Shown here: piece by piece, positions 21,070 through 33,010 of the stretch
How the letters are laid out: the number at the start of each line of letters is the position of its first letter
Position numbering within the stretch: the stretch's first letter is position 1
Assembly (NCBI GenBank): GCA_037127315.1
Contig: JBBBDQ010000231.1
Span: 247,001-311,000 of the forward strand
DNA: 64,000 nt
Source: Ascarosepion bandense
Taxonomy: Eukaryota > Mollusca > Cephalopoda > Sepiida > Sepiidae
Direction of reading: 5' to 3'
The notes under the pieces: model-generated
Database searches by the model: none
Told to the model about the DNA's origin: nothing
What the model saw: only the letters and a program-made list of their open reading frames with translations
Program-made: the position numbers and the translations under genes

Positions 21070-21335
21070 TTGTAGTGTGGTGTATATCAGTGTTGAACGA
21101 GCAATCAGAGATCTGAGTTCGAATTCCAGTTGAATTCGTTTTATTCGCTTATGTGCAAATACTCTTGGAAAAAGTTTTTTATCAGTCTTTTTCCTCCAGC
21201 TATGGATCAAATGACAGGACAGATTGAGTTTTCTATACCTTGGTTAGAGATCAGTCTACCGCAGAAATCAATGGCAACCTACTGACAGTCATGTCTCTTT
21301 CCAGTATATCACGTATGGCACTTAACTGAATGTCT
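21070..21335 (+). mobile_element. tRNA-derived SINE, 300-bp family
   Basis: The copy has a diverged head, the B-box 'gagttcgaattcc', body sequence ('gcaaatactcttgg', 'gacaggacagattg', 'agtctaccgcagaaa') and the end 'tatggcacttaactga'. Confidence 0.75.
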
Positions 21336-21344
21336 CAACTTAGC

Positions 21345-21450
21345 TTGGATGTGGTCTAATAGTTAGCAAGCCTGTCTCCATAGATTAATTACGAACGAAA
21401 TCTGACATCGATCCTCACTGCGTGCTTCAAACGGTTGAGCTTGCGCTACA
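21345..21450 (+). mobile_element. tRNA-derived SINE, 139-bp family, diverged
   Basis: A-box-like 'gtggtctaatagttagcaag' and B-box-like 'catcgatcctcac'. It forms a three-SINE head-to-tail cluster with the two preceding copies. Confidence 0.55.
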
Positions 21451-21965
21451 GCTATTCTACGTTTAATCCTTATAAAATTGCTATATATTCTCTACCGTGG
21501 AGGAATCCAAAGAGTTTGACTTCGCGTGAATTTGATTTTGCTGGACAAATCTATGCGTCGGAGAAGCCCACGCAATTTGGGGTTGCCTCGGGTATGTTGA
21601 ATGCCTGATCTGTCAATGTCTTCCTTGGTTACGCCAGCCCCACTGGCGCTGCCCTTTACCGCCGGTTTAGTCATCGAGATCGTGTAGATCTTCGCCTATT
21701 CTACCGTTGTGGTATTAGAGTGTTGGTCGTGTTCACTACAATATAATGTTGATATTACGCAGCCGTTAATATTTTGTTTTTTATGATTTTTTTTTAAATT
21801 TTAGAAGCATTTTTTGTATTTGTTTTTTTTATTTCGATGCTACAATTACATCGTCTACATCCTAAACTTTTGTACTTATTTGACTTTGACATCTACAATT
21901 CATAACTTACAGCTAGTAATTTTCTCTTACTTACAATTATAGATTGTATCTTTTTTTACAATTGA

Positions 21966-22160
21966 TGGTTAGTCCTTTCATCCCACTTTCCCGTACGATC
22001 ACAGAAGTTAAGTTTCGTCAAGATTTGTCAGTACTTAGATGATTAATCGCTTGGGAATACCTGGTGCTGTATGCTTGAATTCGCTTACACGCAAATGCCC
22101 CTTGCGAATGTATCAATCCACTTTTCTCTCCCAGACTATAGGGTAATTCAACTTGTATCA
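21966..22160 (+). mobile_element. 5S-rRNA-derived SINE joined to tRNA-SINE body
   Basis: Positions 21,985-22,070 follow 5S rRNA: 'cgatcacagaagttaag', 'cagtacttagatg' and 'gggaatacctggtgctgta'. Immediately after comes body sequence of the 300-bp SINE ('gaattcgcttacacgcaaat'), without that family's tRNA head. The tail resembles 14.1 kb. Point changes in the internal promoter and the fused tail rule out a normal 5S gene. Confidence 0.7.
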
Positions 22161-22169
22161 CGAAAACCA

Positions 22170-22985
22170 TTATTATTTATAAAAAACAAGACAAAAGTGC
22201 GTACAAAATATACTTAGATTTCGTAATTAAATAACCGATAGATGTTAATAGGCCGTTAAACAAATACAACCAACTAATTTTCCTGCTTTTCGTAACTATC
22301 TTGTCTCGAAGGTCCTGCAGTCTTCATTCTGCGTCTGCCATGTCAACTGAGTCACCACTTTAATCGCTTACAGAAGTGTAATACTTTCTGCATTTCGATC
22401 TTTTATCGATAATTGATCGTTTTGACTTCATTTGAACTGACTGGACAGCCATGTATCGACTCCTTGTGACCAGTATTAAAATAATAATCTGTGGTCATTG
22501 AGAGTCCATTACAACTTTTTTTTTTATTTATCACCTGTCTGAGTGGCTAATCTCTATCTTTTGGTCTTCTTTCGTGGTAGGTGCAGTGTGTGGATAGGTT
22601 GGTGCATAACCTTTTAGGGCAAACGTTGTTATTTAGGAAATCTATCATTGAGGAAATAAGTGGTATAAAAACCTATATAAAGCTGATATCGATTTTATCT
22701 TTTTTATGTTCTATCCTGTTTTTCCTTCGGCTAATTGATATTTGTGATCGATCTCTCTGAGATTTATCATCAGGTATTCAAATGATTATTGATTAACTTA
22801 GCCGCCTGATGTTGGTTAGGCACTCCTTACAAAGTGAAGCAGGAGAGTCATTTTAAAATGTAGCGTGTAGGCGACTGTTGCATAATTTCCTTTTTCAAAT
22901 GATAAAGCTGAACCTCGTACGTCATAAGGTCAAACTGTTAAAACAAGACTAGAACGATAAAACAACATTGTAATACGCTAAAAAT
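22170..22985. other. Stretch without recognised genes
   Basis: This is mostly unique-looking AT-rich sequence. Near 22,755-22,775 the minus strand has CUGAUGA followed by an AUCUC:GAGAU hairpin, but no GAAA. It is possibly a decayed PLE end. Confidence 0.45.
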
Positions 22986-22993
22986 GGCGAACA

Positions 22994-23287
22994 CTAAAAG
23001 TTGATTTTTAGACATATATTTATTCGAGGGCAATTTTTACATTTCTCAAATATTTCTATCTCACGACTGGCTTTGAAAAAATTGACAGTTTGAGGAATTT
23101 GGGAAATAAATTCCAAAATATACTTAAATATTATATGTCTCTCCATTAGGTATATCAGATTAAATAAATTACAAACATTGTTTATTTTTAATAAAATCTT
23201 ATCATACTCATGGACAACCTTTTGCGTATTATAATTGACAGAAGCAAGAAATGCGCTGTAACTTTGACAGTTGATTTTATTATCCAT
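22994..23287 (-). CDS. Unidentified 97-residue frame, probably repeat-derived
   Basis: An uninterrupted minus-strand frame begins MDNKINCQSYSAF and ends in a Cys pattern, 'CKNCPRINICLK'. I do not recognise the family. The N-terminal third of the DNA is also found in decayed form at 7.33-7.42 kb, which argues for a mobile element and not a host gene. The Cys-x2-Cys-x5-Cys cluster could be a zinc-binding tail, as in retroelement proteins. No start context or splice evidence supports expression. Confidence 0.3.
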   Translation of the reverse strand: MDNKINCQSYSAFLASVNYNTQKVVHEYDKILLKINNVCNLFNLIYLMERHIIFKYILEFISQIPQTVNFFKASREIEIFEKCKNCPRINICLKINF

Positions 23288-23639
23288 TTCTCGATGTTTT
23301 CAAGTACTTCCAATCACTTTCCAAGATTTTAATTAACATAGCATGAATAACAAATGTAGATAATTAATACAGAATAATTTATTATGTACATACTTCTTTA
23401 TTGATCGACAGGTCGACATTTCACCCCAAGCAAGTTAGTAAAAATACTAAGGAATTGCATATTGTGAAAGAAATCAGAAATTTTACTAAAATCCAAGAAC
23501 ACAGGAAGGATAATCAGAACAATAGAAAGCAGCTGGGATTGCATTTAATTTTTTAAGAATAGCATTAGCTGGAAAACATAGAATCAAAAGAGAATTTTAC
23601 AAGCGAAAACTGTGAGAAAATAAAATATTAGTATAGACA

Positions 23640-23890
23640 TTTAGTTACATCTAGCCAATCCAGTATTTGACTATATTTCTGAAATGAGGTAGTATTTAAA
23701 CTATTTATATTATTCGAATTATTGTCCTCAACTTTGTTGCCATTTGTACGATGTTTCGGGCGTTGTACGCTCCGGCCTTTTTCAGATGCTAGCAATTTCG
23801 AACCGAACCGTTTATTACGATCACTAGTGTATATAATTCTAATTCCTTGTGCGAAGCCTCTTTTGGTAGTCATGAGTTATCGCACTCTAA
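23640..23890 (-). repeat. PLE-end-like dispersed repeat (copy 1)
   Basis: It is homologous to 52,965-53,185, for example 'tttgttgccatttgtacga' and 'gatttcgaaccgaa' versions. The minus strand carries CUGAAAA...CGAAAC followed by AUCGUAC, resembling a hammerhead 3' half with a short stem III and a GUA triplet. Stem I is not evident. Confidence 0.5.
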
Positions 23891-24436
23891 CCCGACTCTC
23901 TAAGTTACTTGGTCATCACTGCTGTAGCATGGTACTGAATTCACAAGTCTTTGGGTCAAGTCACTAGAACTAACTAATTCCTATATACATCGGGACATGT
24001 GTCCTTAAAGATATAATGGATATAATCATTGTTTAGTTCCAGGAGGATAAACGAGAGTCATCCCCCTCTCACGAGGGCACACTTCTCATGGGAATTTCTT
24101 ACGGACGTCTTGCTGAGAGTGCTGACTTATTCGATCCAGGAAGGGGAGGCAAAGCATATATTGACGAGTCAGAACTCTAGATATACGCAAACAGCCGTCA
24201 GAAGCTTGGAGATAACAGATAACCAGAATTATCTTTGAAGCCTTGCGGCTTAACTGTCAAGTTGCTCAATGATCAAGCGTGCTATTTAAATGTTGTTCAA
24301 AATAGTTCTGCTCTTCACGTCTGACTAGAAAAAAGCTCTTGAAAACTGATGAATAATATCTTGGTTAAAATCTTTAACTTAGTTATTAACATCTAATACC
24401 GGAACTTTTTCCGACTAAAAAACTTCCAATTTTTTT

Positions 24437-24906
24437 TTAATCATTTCACCCCAAGCAAGGCATTCCACTGCCACTATTGCGCAAGGGATTATATAAGGAG
24501 AGGTAAAGAGAAAGAGTGGTTAGATATAGGAAATGTCATAAGGAGAGTGATAGACTGGTAAGGGTACCGAGGATGAGGGTTGGGTAGATGGGATGAGTGT
24601 TTCAGAGAATGGATGCGAGTTAGTGTGTTAGGAGGTGTCTATTGACCTTACATTTAAATTCCTGGAGATTTTAGCTGTCGGGGAAGTAATCATGTGGAAG
24701 GGAATACCACAGTCAGGAAGTGCGAGAAAAGAATCTGTTGGAGTAGAAATTGGGGTTACATTTTATCGGTTTCACTGTAAAAGGGTGAGACGTAGTTGCT
24801 AATCTAGTATCTCGTGCAAATTCGTACCTAGGTGTCACCAGTGATCTAAGTTCATCGGAGCAGAAGCCGTGAAGATATTTATAGAAGAGACACAGGGAAG
24901 CCACGT
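24437..24906 (-). mobile_element. LINE 3' end, jockey/CR1-like
   Basis: Minus strand: C-terminal protein 'VASLCLFYKYLHGFCSDELR', then a UTR ending 'cttgcttggggtgaaatg'. It is the same family as the 2.5-3.3 kb copy but more diverged. At its 5' end it joins, in frame, a different LINE fragment (next entry). Confidence 0.8.
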
Positions 24907-26205
24907 CCACACAGCCGCTGGTAGGCTGGGAAAGACGACCAAATAGGCGTCCAAACTTAGAAGTACTCATAACGCTTTCCGTAGAGAAGAGGTCCTGAAA
25001 GTATTCACGAAAGGCCTCGCATATTCCTGCGTTTGCTGTCAAGGTCCGTTTATCTGGCAAAGTGACGTACGAGACATGTATATCTGAAGCAATTCTAAAT
25101 TCCTCTTCACGAAATTCAGTGTTCATATTTGTCAACTCGAAATAAATTCCTTTTGACCTAGCCCTAACTACAAAAGCTTTATCTTGCTTGATAGGCAAGG
25201 CGACCAACTCTGCCCTAACTAAGGTTACTAATACCACTATCACAGGATTTAATGGCCCGATAATTTTTTCTTCACATTTAACTAGATTGAGTCGACGACT
25301 ATAATCAGTAGGAAACGACCTAAATTTGGATTTTTATTTATCCCACTATACATTATGAATCACATTCCTTGTTAATAATCCGCTATAGGATTAGTCGCAA
25401 CTGGTCTTGGAAATCACTCTCACTAAATATTGATGCGTTCAGTTTCTAGTAGCCAACCATCCTAAACTTAGGCTTATCTAAAATTACACGCACCCAAATG
25501 AACCTATGAGCCGAATAAACTGCTGAATGAAAAAAATGGACAACCTAAGAACTCTGCATATATTATCTTAACTCGGACTCGGTCGAGGAAGCAAGAACTC
25601 ACCACCGTAGACATGCCTCCCCTATTTGTCCATGTTACCTCCAAGAGGTGCTCATTACCATACTAATCGACAAAATAAAACTTTTCGCTAATGTTCCGAA
25701 ATGCTTTCGCATCCCGGTTGTTATCATATTACTCGATCCTGACCCTATACAATCTATGTCTGTGTCAAGGACAGAATTCCATTCTATCACCGCTAAAACT
25801 ACCCAACGAGATGTCATTAAAAAAAAGGTTCGATCCGCTGAAACAAATTAGGCGGCTCAAAATGGTCACTGAGTGCATAAACCTCAGTGAGATAAAGAGC
25901 TTTATCCTCTATAGTAACATCCAAGAATCAATTTCTACGAGGCGGATCTGCGAAGAAAAGACCACATACTTCATCCAAAGGCTCTCTCACCATTCTGGAA
26001 TTTTCTTTTGGTCGTCCATCACAACAGACTGAATAGAGAGTAAGCCCTTAAGAGAGAATGCTTTTACTATCACAAGTTGAAAATTGGGTCTCCTGTACAC
26101 AACATGCAATCACACCGAGACGCTGAAGATCGTGAGTGACCCACGTTCTACGAGACTTACACCTCAAGCACTTGGCATCTAACTCGAGAGACATTATCAA
26201 ACAGA
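24907..26205 (-). pseudogene. LINE endonuclease and linker fragment, L1/Tx1-like
   Basis: Read on the minus strand with several frameshifts: an AP-endonuclease start ('CVQETQF', where the Glu is a metal ligand), 'PLDEVCGLFFADPPRRN', an 'EWNSVLDTDIDCIGSGSSN' segment in place of the GD.N.VL.. motif, and 'CFLDRVRV'. Then comes a linker 'SFPTDYSRRLNLVK' and 'GICEAFREYFQDLFSTES', which precedes the RT in such LINEs. The RT itself is absent. The frame then runs straight into the C-terminus of an unrelated LINE at 24,907, giving a 176-residue open chimera. The family call is from memory of similar proteins. Confidence 0.65.
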
Positions 26206-27120
26206 TTAGAGTTGCTCTTCTTCATTGAACATGGCCGGTGTGAGGACACCGACGGACTGAACCATTTCAATCCTTTACCCATCAACAAGTTAGCAACATC
26301 TAAAGGAAACGTTAGATTTCTGTTCTACGCAGGGAGGGGTAAATATAAAGCGGGAGCCTATCAGCACAGTATGGTAAGTTTTAATGTTTTCAATATCAAA
26401 ATAGAGCAGTGTTATCGTTGGCCTCCCCTATCATGCCTCTTATGTGGATGTTGAAGAATTAATTGCTGTTCTTTTAGACGACAGCACAAAATAACACACA
26501 AAATAAATAAGACAAGTACAAAATTGAAATTGTTTGGTCAGTTCTACTCAACCAGTGATATTGTTTTGGTTTTGCATAAACCGATTTTCATTTTTTTCTT
26601 TCTCAATGCAAAGCACCAACAGTGCGGATAAGATTATCTGATAAAAAGCAGATTCAAGCGATCACTGATTTTTTTATGCTGAAAGTATTTATTGTGTTAA
26701 AGTTATCTTTAGCATTGTTGTCGATATCTACAAACTTTTCGTTTCGTTTAATTTTGCATACCAATCGATGAAATTTGAAAAAAGATGATTTGATTAGAAA
26801 ATATTTTGACAAAAACCGTACTTCACGGTTTAATAATTTCTTTAAGTTAATTTTATTTTATTTTATAGGGCTTTATTTTTAAAAGTTTTTTTTTCCTTTT
26901 TAAAAGCGAAGAATAAATTTTTAGGATTTCTTACTATTGAACATGCAACATACGACAGGCGACGCATTTTTGTTTTGAAGCCAAATTCCAATAATTTGAA
27001 AGTTTGAATTATTTTTTATAATTCCTACAAACGCAGGCCAAACTGTAAACTGGATTCTTATATACATAACAATAACAAAGAAAAAGATGTGAAAAACCTA
27101 ATATTGCATTATAATTATTA
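26206..27120. other. AT-rich stretch without recognised features
   Basis: The open frames here are short and show no known motif. No repeat was recognised. Confidence 0.5.
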
Positions 27121-27122
27121 AG

Positions 27123-27643
27123 GTACCGATTTGGCGGCTCGACTACAGCCACTTCCCCACCGACGAGATGTGATCTCACTTTGTTCTATAAATACTTTCA
27201 TGGCTTCTGCTCCAACGAACTTAAGTCACTGGTGCCTCTGCAACAGGTGTTTACTCGTGCAACTGGGTCCCACCCATTCACAGTTAGATTAACCAAATGC
27301 AAACGACAATTCTACTCCTGCAGCTTCTTCTCTCGCACTTCCTGCCTGTGGAACTCGCTTCCATATTCTTGCTTTCCTGACGGCTACAACCTCCAGGAAT
27401 TTAAATGCAATGTCAATACTCTTGTATTAACCACTTGACTCTAGTTCTTTCACCACCCCGTATATCCTTTCCTTTCTCTCCACCTTTGCAACTGTCATCA
27501 CACCTGTATTCCCATCCTTCTCTTGCTCCTTTCTAACTGGTTCGTCTTTCTCTTCACTCTCTTCTACTTAATGTTTTTACTCTTATATAGTCCCCTGCTC
27601 ATCAGTGGCATTACCGCCTTGCTCGGGGTGATACGAAAAAAAA
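27123..27643 (+). mobile_element. LINE 3' end, jockey/CR1-like
   Basis: Plus strand: 'FYKYFHGFCSNELKSL', 'SCLWNSLPYSCFPDGYNLQE', stop, then a UTR ending 'gccttgctcggggtgatacg' and A-rich sequence. It starts within the C-terminal domain (5'-truncated), and one frameshift separates the first ~55 bp. Confidence 0.85.
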
Positions 27644-27657
27644 AGTAGCGTATATAC

Positions 27658-27965
27658 TCGTTTGCGGTGGTGTCCAGTGAATATCAGTTCAGAGTAAGAA
27701 ATACGAGAGCCGAGCCCTGATTCGAATTTGTTACATTCCCTGACGTACAAATACCCTTGGGGAAATGAATTAATCGATCTCTTCCTCTATCTATGGGTTA
27801 AATAGCAGAAAATATTGGGTTCTATAGCCTTGGATGGCAACCACTCTACAGCAGAAAATAATGGCAAATTACTGCGGAAAAATATTCTACCAAGTCAATC
27901 ATGTCTCTTCCAGACTGATTGCCCAAGCGTGAATCACGTATGGCACTTCACTGACTGACTGATGT
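27658..27965 (+). mobile_element. tRNA-derived SINE, 300-bp family
   Basis: A full-length but diverged copy sits directly behind the LINE 3' end. Its head is 'gcggtggtgtccagtg', B-box-like 'gattcgaatt', and its end is 'tatggcacttcactgactga'. Confidence 0.78.
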
Positions 27966-29035
27966 AACCACTTAAGACCTGAAGCTGACAGGACATATGC
28001 GAATTGTATATCGCGGGTATGATGCGAACCCCTGAATTATAGCTTCAAAATTAGGTCTTCATTCGTTGCATGATACTCAATTATATATAGTATTTGTTAC
28101 TTTACTCATTAAATTGGTTTGAAAATAGTTGGAATATTTTCTGTATATTAAAAAAAAAATTTTTCCTTTTTTCTGAAGAGATTAATGAAAATTCATTATA
28201 CTACCATAGACACCCTAGAAAAACCAATTATAATTTGTACCCCTTTAACTCTTTGTACTTATAGCCAAAATTTGGTTTCGATTAGTCAAATTATGGCTAT
28301 TTTAGAGGGTGTGGCAGACGAACGAACGGACGGACTGACGGACTAACGGATGTTACAAAATTATGTATATTGATGAATGAAAACAAAAGGAGTTTTGCTG
28401 AAAAAAGTATCAAGAATTACCTGTTATTAAGCAGCAATAATTCAGTGTTAATATATAAATGAATAAATTAAAATTGTATAATATTGCCTTGAAGAATACA
28501 GTTAAACAAAAAGAGAAATTATTTACGACTGAAGTTAATTAATTATTAATTATTAATATTTAATTTGTCTTCTTATTCTTCTTTGCCGTCATCAACACCT
28601 GTTTTAGCTGATACGTTCTTTGTCCTATTTCAGGTGTATATTACATCAGGTTTCTGGATTTAGCTTCGTTCTTTTAAGTTTTTCTTATCAAGCTAAAACG
28701 TTCTATATAAAAACTACACGTGTTAAAAAAATAATGTACCTAATGGTTAAGGTCTCGTGAGAAGAAGAGATATTGAAATGAGATTGGAGTCATTTATCTG
28801 ATTGACTTTGGTTGTGAGAACTAGGAATAGAAATTCTATACTGCATCTTCTTCCCTGTTGTTTTGTGTTGCCTCCAGCTACATTAGGGGTTTAAATGAAG
28901 ATTTTTTTATCTGTTTTCCAAGAGTTGTTACAGTATATATTGTTTGTTCTTCCTTGTTCATTACTTTTAATCAGGATCAGTAAAAACGTGCTCAACAAAA
29001 TCCAAATACCAGATTAACCATAAATCTAGAACGGT
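27966..29035. other. AT-rich stretch without recognised features
   Basis: No gene or repeat family was recognised. A GAACGGACGG-type run lies at 28,320-28,345. Confidence 0.5.
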
Positions 29036-29860
29036 TAAAACATATATAAAGATATTGTTAGCTAACAATCATTCTTTTATAGATGTTTCGATAAAAGTCA
29101 TTTTATTCAGTTTTTCTAATGTTGTTTCAGTTTTCAGCTTATGACCTTTGTTGACAGCAGTCAATCAGTTAAGTGCCATACGTGATACACTCGAAAGAGA
29201 CATTACTTACTGGACAGAAGAATATCCAACATGCCATTAATTTCCCCGTTAAACTGGTTGCCTGCCAAATCTATAGAACCCAATCTGTCCTGTTATTTAA
29301 CCCATAACTGGAGAAAAGAGACGGATTAATACCTTTCCCAAGGGTATTTGCGCGTAAGTGAATGCAGTGAATTCAACTGGAATTCGAACTTGGCTTCCCG
29401 ATTTCTCGTTCCGAGCCGATATCCACTGCAACACAGTCGCTCTAAAAATAGTTGGCAATATATGGGAATATTGTACAGTTTAGAAAAAAAGATTCTTATA
29501 TAAATGTTTGAATTAAAGTTGTTTTTTTTTTATTCTGTCTGTTCTAATGTTGTTACGATTTTCAATTTATGGACTAACAACAAACAGCAGGGTTCAAAAA
29601 ATAGTTGACTATATATAAGGATATTCTACAGTTGCGCAATAATCATTCTTTTATAGACGTTTAAATGAATGTGTTTTATTTATTTGTTCTAGTGTTGCTA
29701 CAGTTTTCTGTTTATAAGCTTTGTTAGAACAGAAGGGTTTCAAAAATCGTTCGCAATACATGCGTATATTGTACAATTCGGCAACAATCATTCTTTTTTA
29801 CATGTTTCAGTAAGTGTTTTTTTTTTTTTTTAGTTTTTCTAATCTTCGTCAATTTCTGAC
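29036..29860. repeat. ~150-bp tandem repeat, about four diverged units
   Basis: Units share 'caacaatcattcttttatag', a T-rich segment, 'ttctaatgttgtta' and 'cagggtttcaaaaatag'. Starts recur near 29,067, 29,490, 29,636 and 29,785. The first spacing is enlarged by an inserted SINE (29,161-29,439); otherwise the period is about 150 bp. Confidence 0.75.
29161..29439 (-). mobile_element. tRNA-derived SINE, 300-bp family, inside tandem array
   Basis: Minus strand, near full length: head complement 'gatatccactgcaacacag', B-box 'ggaattcgaactt', body and terminal 'cagttaagtgccatacgtga'. No clear target duplication was seen. Confidence 0.85.
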
Positions 29861-30181
29861 GACTAATAGTGTAGATATGCTTCTAAATATTATTAACCCA
29901 AACGCTTTCAGTGATTTTATTAAACATTTTCAAGGTGTTCGTTGTTACTATAATTTCTAGTTTTTATGTTCTCTGTTGTATTGTACAGGAGGAGATATAA
30001 TTCGAAGTCGGATGGAATTATTAGCAATTCCATGTTAGGAGGTTGTCTTTTAAATACTACCAACAAACTTATGCCATGTTGAAATACAGAAATATTAAGA
30101 ATTGGCTTAAATTGTTTTATATAATGTGATTCCGTCGTTTTAGACATATTTTACAATTAGATGTTCTTAAAACGACACTTA

Positions 30182-30448
30182 GTCTACGGCTATATCGTGT
30201 TGAATACACCGGTTGCCGTCCGATCACCGCAGTTAAGCAACATCGATCCTGGTCAGAACTTAAATGGGTGACCATTTGGGAATGCTAGGTACTGTAAACG
30301 TAAGGACCAAGAATACCCCCCCGGTCCTCCAGGTTTGGTTGGAGAGCTAACAACTCTGCCCCTGTAAAAAACAGTTTGTTACAGCAACAAAAAGTTGTTG
30401 CCCTATGCACCAGCTGGGAGTGATGGATAAATGATGACGATGAAAACA
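30182..30448 (+). mobile_element. 5S-rRNA-derived SINE
   Basis: The first ~120 bp match a whole 5S rRNA: 'gtctacggctat', 'gttgaatacaccggtt', 'gtccgatcaccgcagttaag', and 'aatgggtgacca' with 'gggaatgctaggtactgta'. The body that follows ('tccaggtttggttggagag') and a TGATGA-type tail are not ribosomal. Changes fall in the internal control region (gcc-to-cat near the C-box), so I call it a retroposon head, not a 5S gene. Confidence 0.75.
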
Positions 30449-30700
30449 ACAGTTATATATCGACAAGATCTTTTCTATGGGATGAAGTAATTGTTTATGG
30501 GGGATTAAGTGCTTCTTTATCGCACTGACATCCTTTATGTGATTGCTAATTTTCAACGTGTGTCCCGTGAAATTATTTTGTTTATTACAAGAATCGCGCT
30601 GTTATACTGGCCAGAGATATTGATACATTATAAAGGGTTATGAAATTTGATAGGCATATTGTGATTAGTAAGTATACGATTGGCAGTTGTTAAATTTATA

Positions 30701-31008
30701 TCAGTCAGTTAAGTGCCATGCATGATACACGCTTGGGCGATCATGTCTCGAAAGAGACACGACAGACTGGGCAGAAAATTATCACACAATAGGTTGCCAT
30801 TGCTTTCAGCGGTAGACTGGTTGCCAACCAAGACTATAGAACCCAATCTGTCCTATTATTTAACTCATAACTGGAGGGAAGAGACGGATTAATACCTTTC
30901 CCAAGGGTATTTGCGCGTAAGTGAATGCAAGGAATTCAACTGGAATTCGAACTCGGTTCCCTGATTTCTCTTTCCGAGCCCATATCCACTGCGCCACAAC
31001 GCACATCC
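30701..31008 (-). mobile_element. tRNA-derived SINE, 300-bp family, full length
   Basis: This is one of the best-preserved copies. Minus strand: 'ggatgtgcgttgtggcgcag' as head and A-box, B-box 'gagttcgaattcc' (here gaactcgg side changed), body and end 'cttaactgactga'. Confidence 0.9.
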
Positions 31009-31064
31009 TAAGAGACCAAAATGCCAATTATAAGTTGGGGATAATTAAACAAAACTCATGGAGA

Positions 31065-31945
31065 AAATTAAATACCGGCGAAGTATTCTAACAGAGGACG
31101 GAAAGTGCGACACTGAAATCTGAAGGCGTATTTGCAGGGTCAAGGGTGCATTCCAGAAGCCGAGTAGAGTATTAAGAGACAGGGAAATTTTGCTTGAGTG
31201 TAAGAGTGTACTGGATTATTATGTGATGTTTGTTCTTTAATATGGCAGCGAATGCTGGACAGTCTCATCAAAACCGAAGAAAATACTTGAAGCAACCGAA
31301 ATGTGGTTCTACAGAATGATGGACAGAAAATGTGAGCAACGGCGAAGTTTTGGTGAGGATGAGTACAAGAGAGAAACTGATATTTAACATCATTTTTGGG
31401 ATGGGACATGTAATAAGGAAGGGATGTGCGTTGTGGTGCAGTGGATATCGACTCGGAACGACAAATCGACGAGCCGAGTTCGAATTCCAGTTTAATTCCA
31501 GTTGAATACGCGCAAATACCCATGGGAAAGGTATTAATCCGTCACTTCCCTCCAGTTATGGGCTAAATAACAGGACAGATTGGGTCGGCAACCAGTCTAC
31601 CGCAGAAAGTAATGGCAACCTATTGCGGGATAATCTTCTGCCCAGTCCATCATGTCTCTCTCTTTCGAGACATGATCGCCCAAGCGTGTATCACTTAACT
31701 GACTGAATAAGGAAAAAAACGATGGGAGAACCCGATGCTCTCGGAAAGGATAGAAGGGAAGAGAGACGAGGAAACCAACGCATGACATATTGGATCGAGT
31801 TCGGAAGATGGTGGGTATGTGCGGAGATTGCGTAAGAATACAAGAGAAATGGTATTAGAGTGATAAAGGATAGAGAAATGTGGAAGGCTATGCTTGCCAA
31901 TGTCCTGAAGAGACACGGAACATGGAAGAAGAAGAAGAAAAAAAG
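31065..31945 (+). pseudogene. LINE C-terminal region, 'FKYLGS/RKRQLKFLGH' family, split by SINE
   Basis: Plus strand traces: 'LTEDGKCDTEI', 'GAFQKPSRVL', 'YGSECWTVSSK', 'LEATEMWFYRMM', then after the SINE 'NPMLSERIEGKRDEE' and a tail ending 'gaagaagaagaa'. It is the same protein as at 55.0-55.6 kb (minus) and has stops. The interruption at 31,421-31,705 is a SINE with a 9-bp target duplication. Confidence 0.8.
31421..31705 (+). mobile_element. tRNA-derived SINE, 300-bp family, nested in LINE
   Basis: Complete head ('ggatgtgcgttgtggtgcag'), B-box, body and end. Flanked by an exact 9-bp duplication, aataaggaa, at 31,412-31,420 and 31,706-31,714. The body lacks about 15 bp ('ttctatagccttg') present in sister copies. 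Confidence 0.92.
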
Positions 31946-32194
31946 AAGACAAATATAAGTTTTACATGTTTGACGAGTGAAATGTAGCTATTGTTTAATG
32001 ATGAAACGTATGATGAATCCTTCTTGTTTATAATTTTTGCGCATCCAGTTATATTTGTGCATATATATGAAATGAAGTAAACCTTAGCTTATAGAGCTTC
32101 AGATAATAAAAGAAGCCTGAAGAGATACTAGTTGCCATGCTGATTTTAAAATGTAGCAGAAATTTAAAATTATACGAGTGTATCTTTGCTTTTC

Positions 32195-33010
32195 GAAGAT
32201 AGGAAACAACACGAAAAAAATAATAATGAACGGAATTAGGTATTTTTTTGTCTTTGTTATAAAAAGAAAATCAAGAAAACCAAAACCTATAAAATAAATC
32301 GAATGAAATATTTTTAATTTCCTTTATGAAAACAAAATAGTGGAAAACAAGAAAGTGAATGAGAAACGGTATGAGATAATTCTTTCATCTTCTTTTTAAA
32401 ATCAACTAGAAAGAAAACAAAAATGTGAACAATAAACAGAATGAGGTAATTGTTACCCAGCTATTAAAAACAACACAGAAAAAAACAAGAAACTATATAT
32501 TAAACGGAATTAACTATTTTTATTTTTGTTATAAAAACAGGGATGAAAACCAGACACTGAAAAGTGAACGAAATTAATTAATTTTTGACTTTATTGCAAA
32601 ATGACATGTAGGAAATCCAGTAACTGAATAATAAACAAAATAGGTATTTTTTGTATTGTTATAAAAACCGAAAGAAGGAAAACCAGAAACTGAATAATGA
32701 ACGGAACGAGGTATTTTTCTCTTTTTCTTTATAAAAACAGCATGTAGGAAAAACAGAAACGTAATTATAGAGGAAATGAGGTATTTTTCCTTTCTTATAG
32801 AATCAACTTGATGGAAAACAAGAAACTGAATTAGAAACGGAATTTTTCGCTTTTTTTTTTTTTTTGTAAAATCAGTATAGACGAAAAACCAGAAACCTAA
32901 AAAGTGCTACCTCTGAGAACCTGGGAACGAGGGCAATTAAGAGGTCGTTCCATGCTCTCAATCAACTGTCGAATACAGTTTACCGTCATACCGAGTACCT
33001 GAACCGAGAG
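32195..33010 (+). repeat. ~62-bp minisatellite plus conserved end segment
   Basis: About eleven units of roughly 60-65 bp ('ggaaaaccagaaactgaata', 'gaggtatttttc', 'ttataaaaacag') are followed by a segment 'cctgggaacgagggcaatta' with 'gaggtcgttccatgctc'. The end segment recurs at 54.6 kb (minus) and 62.4 kb (plus), in each case next to a similar AT-rich minisatellite. It is an unclassified dispersed element. Confidence 0.7.

Noticed and set aside
22755..22800. Hammerhead on the minus strand (CUGAUGA plus AUCUC:GAGAU hairpin).
   Set aside because: No GAAA box or stem III follows, so the evidence is too thin beyond a possible decayed PLE end.
23722..23967. Plus-strand 81-residue frame as a gene.
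   Set aside because: It overlaps a dispersed PLE-end-like repeat also found at 53 kb, and the frame is not conserved there.
26212..26454. 80-residue plus-strand frame as an exon.
   Set aside because: No recognisable domain, no convincing splice context, and it lies beside transposon debris. It cannot be supported.
30182..30302. Functional 5S rRNA gene.
   Set aside because: The match is full length, but there are changes in the internal control region, a retroposon body follows without a terminator, and similar decayed copies occur elsewhere.
31140..31952. Minus-strand frames of 60-127 residues across 31.1-31.95 kb.
   Set aside because: They are antisense shadows of a plus-strand LINE remnant and its nested SINE.
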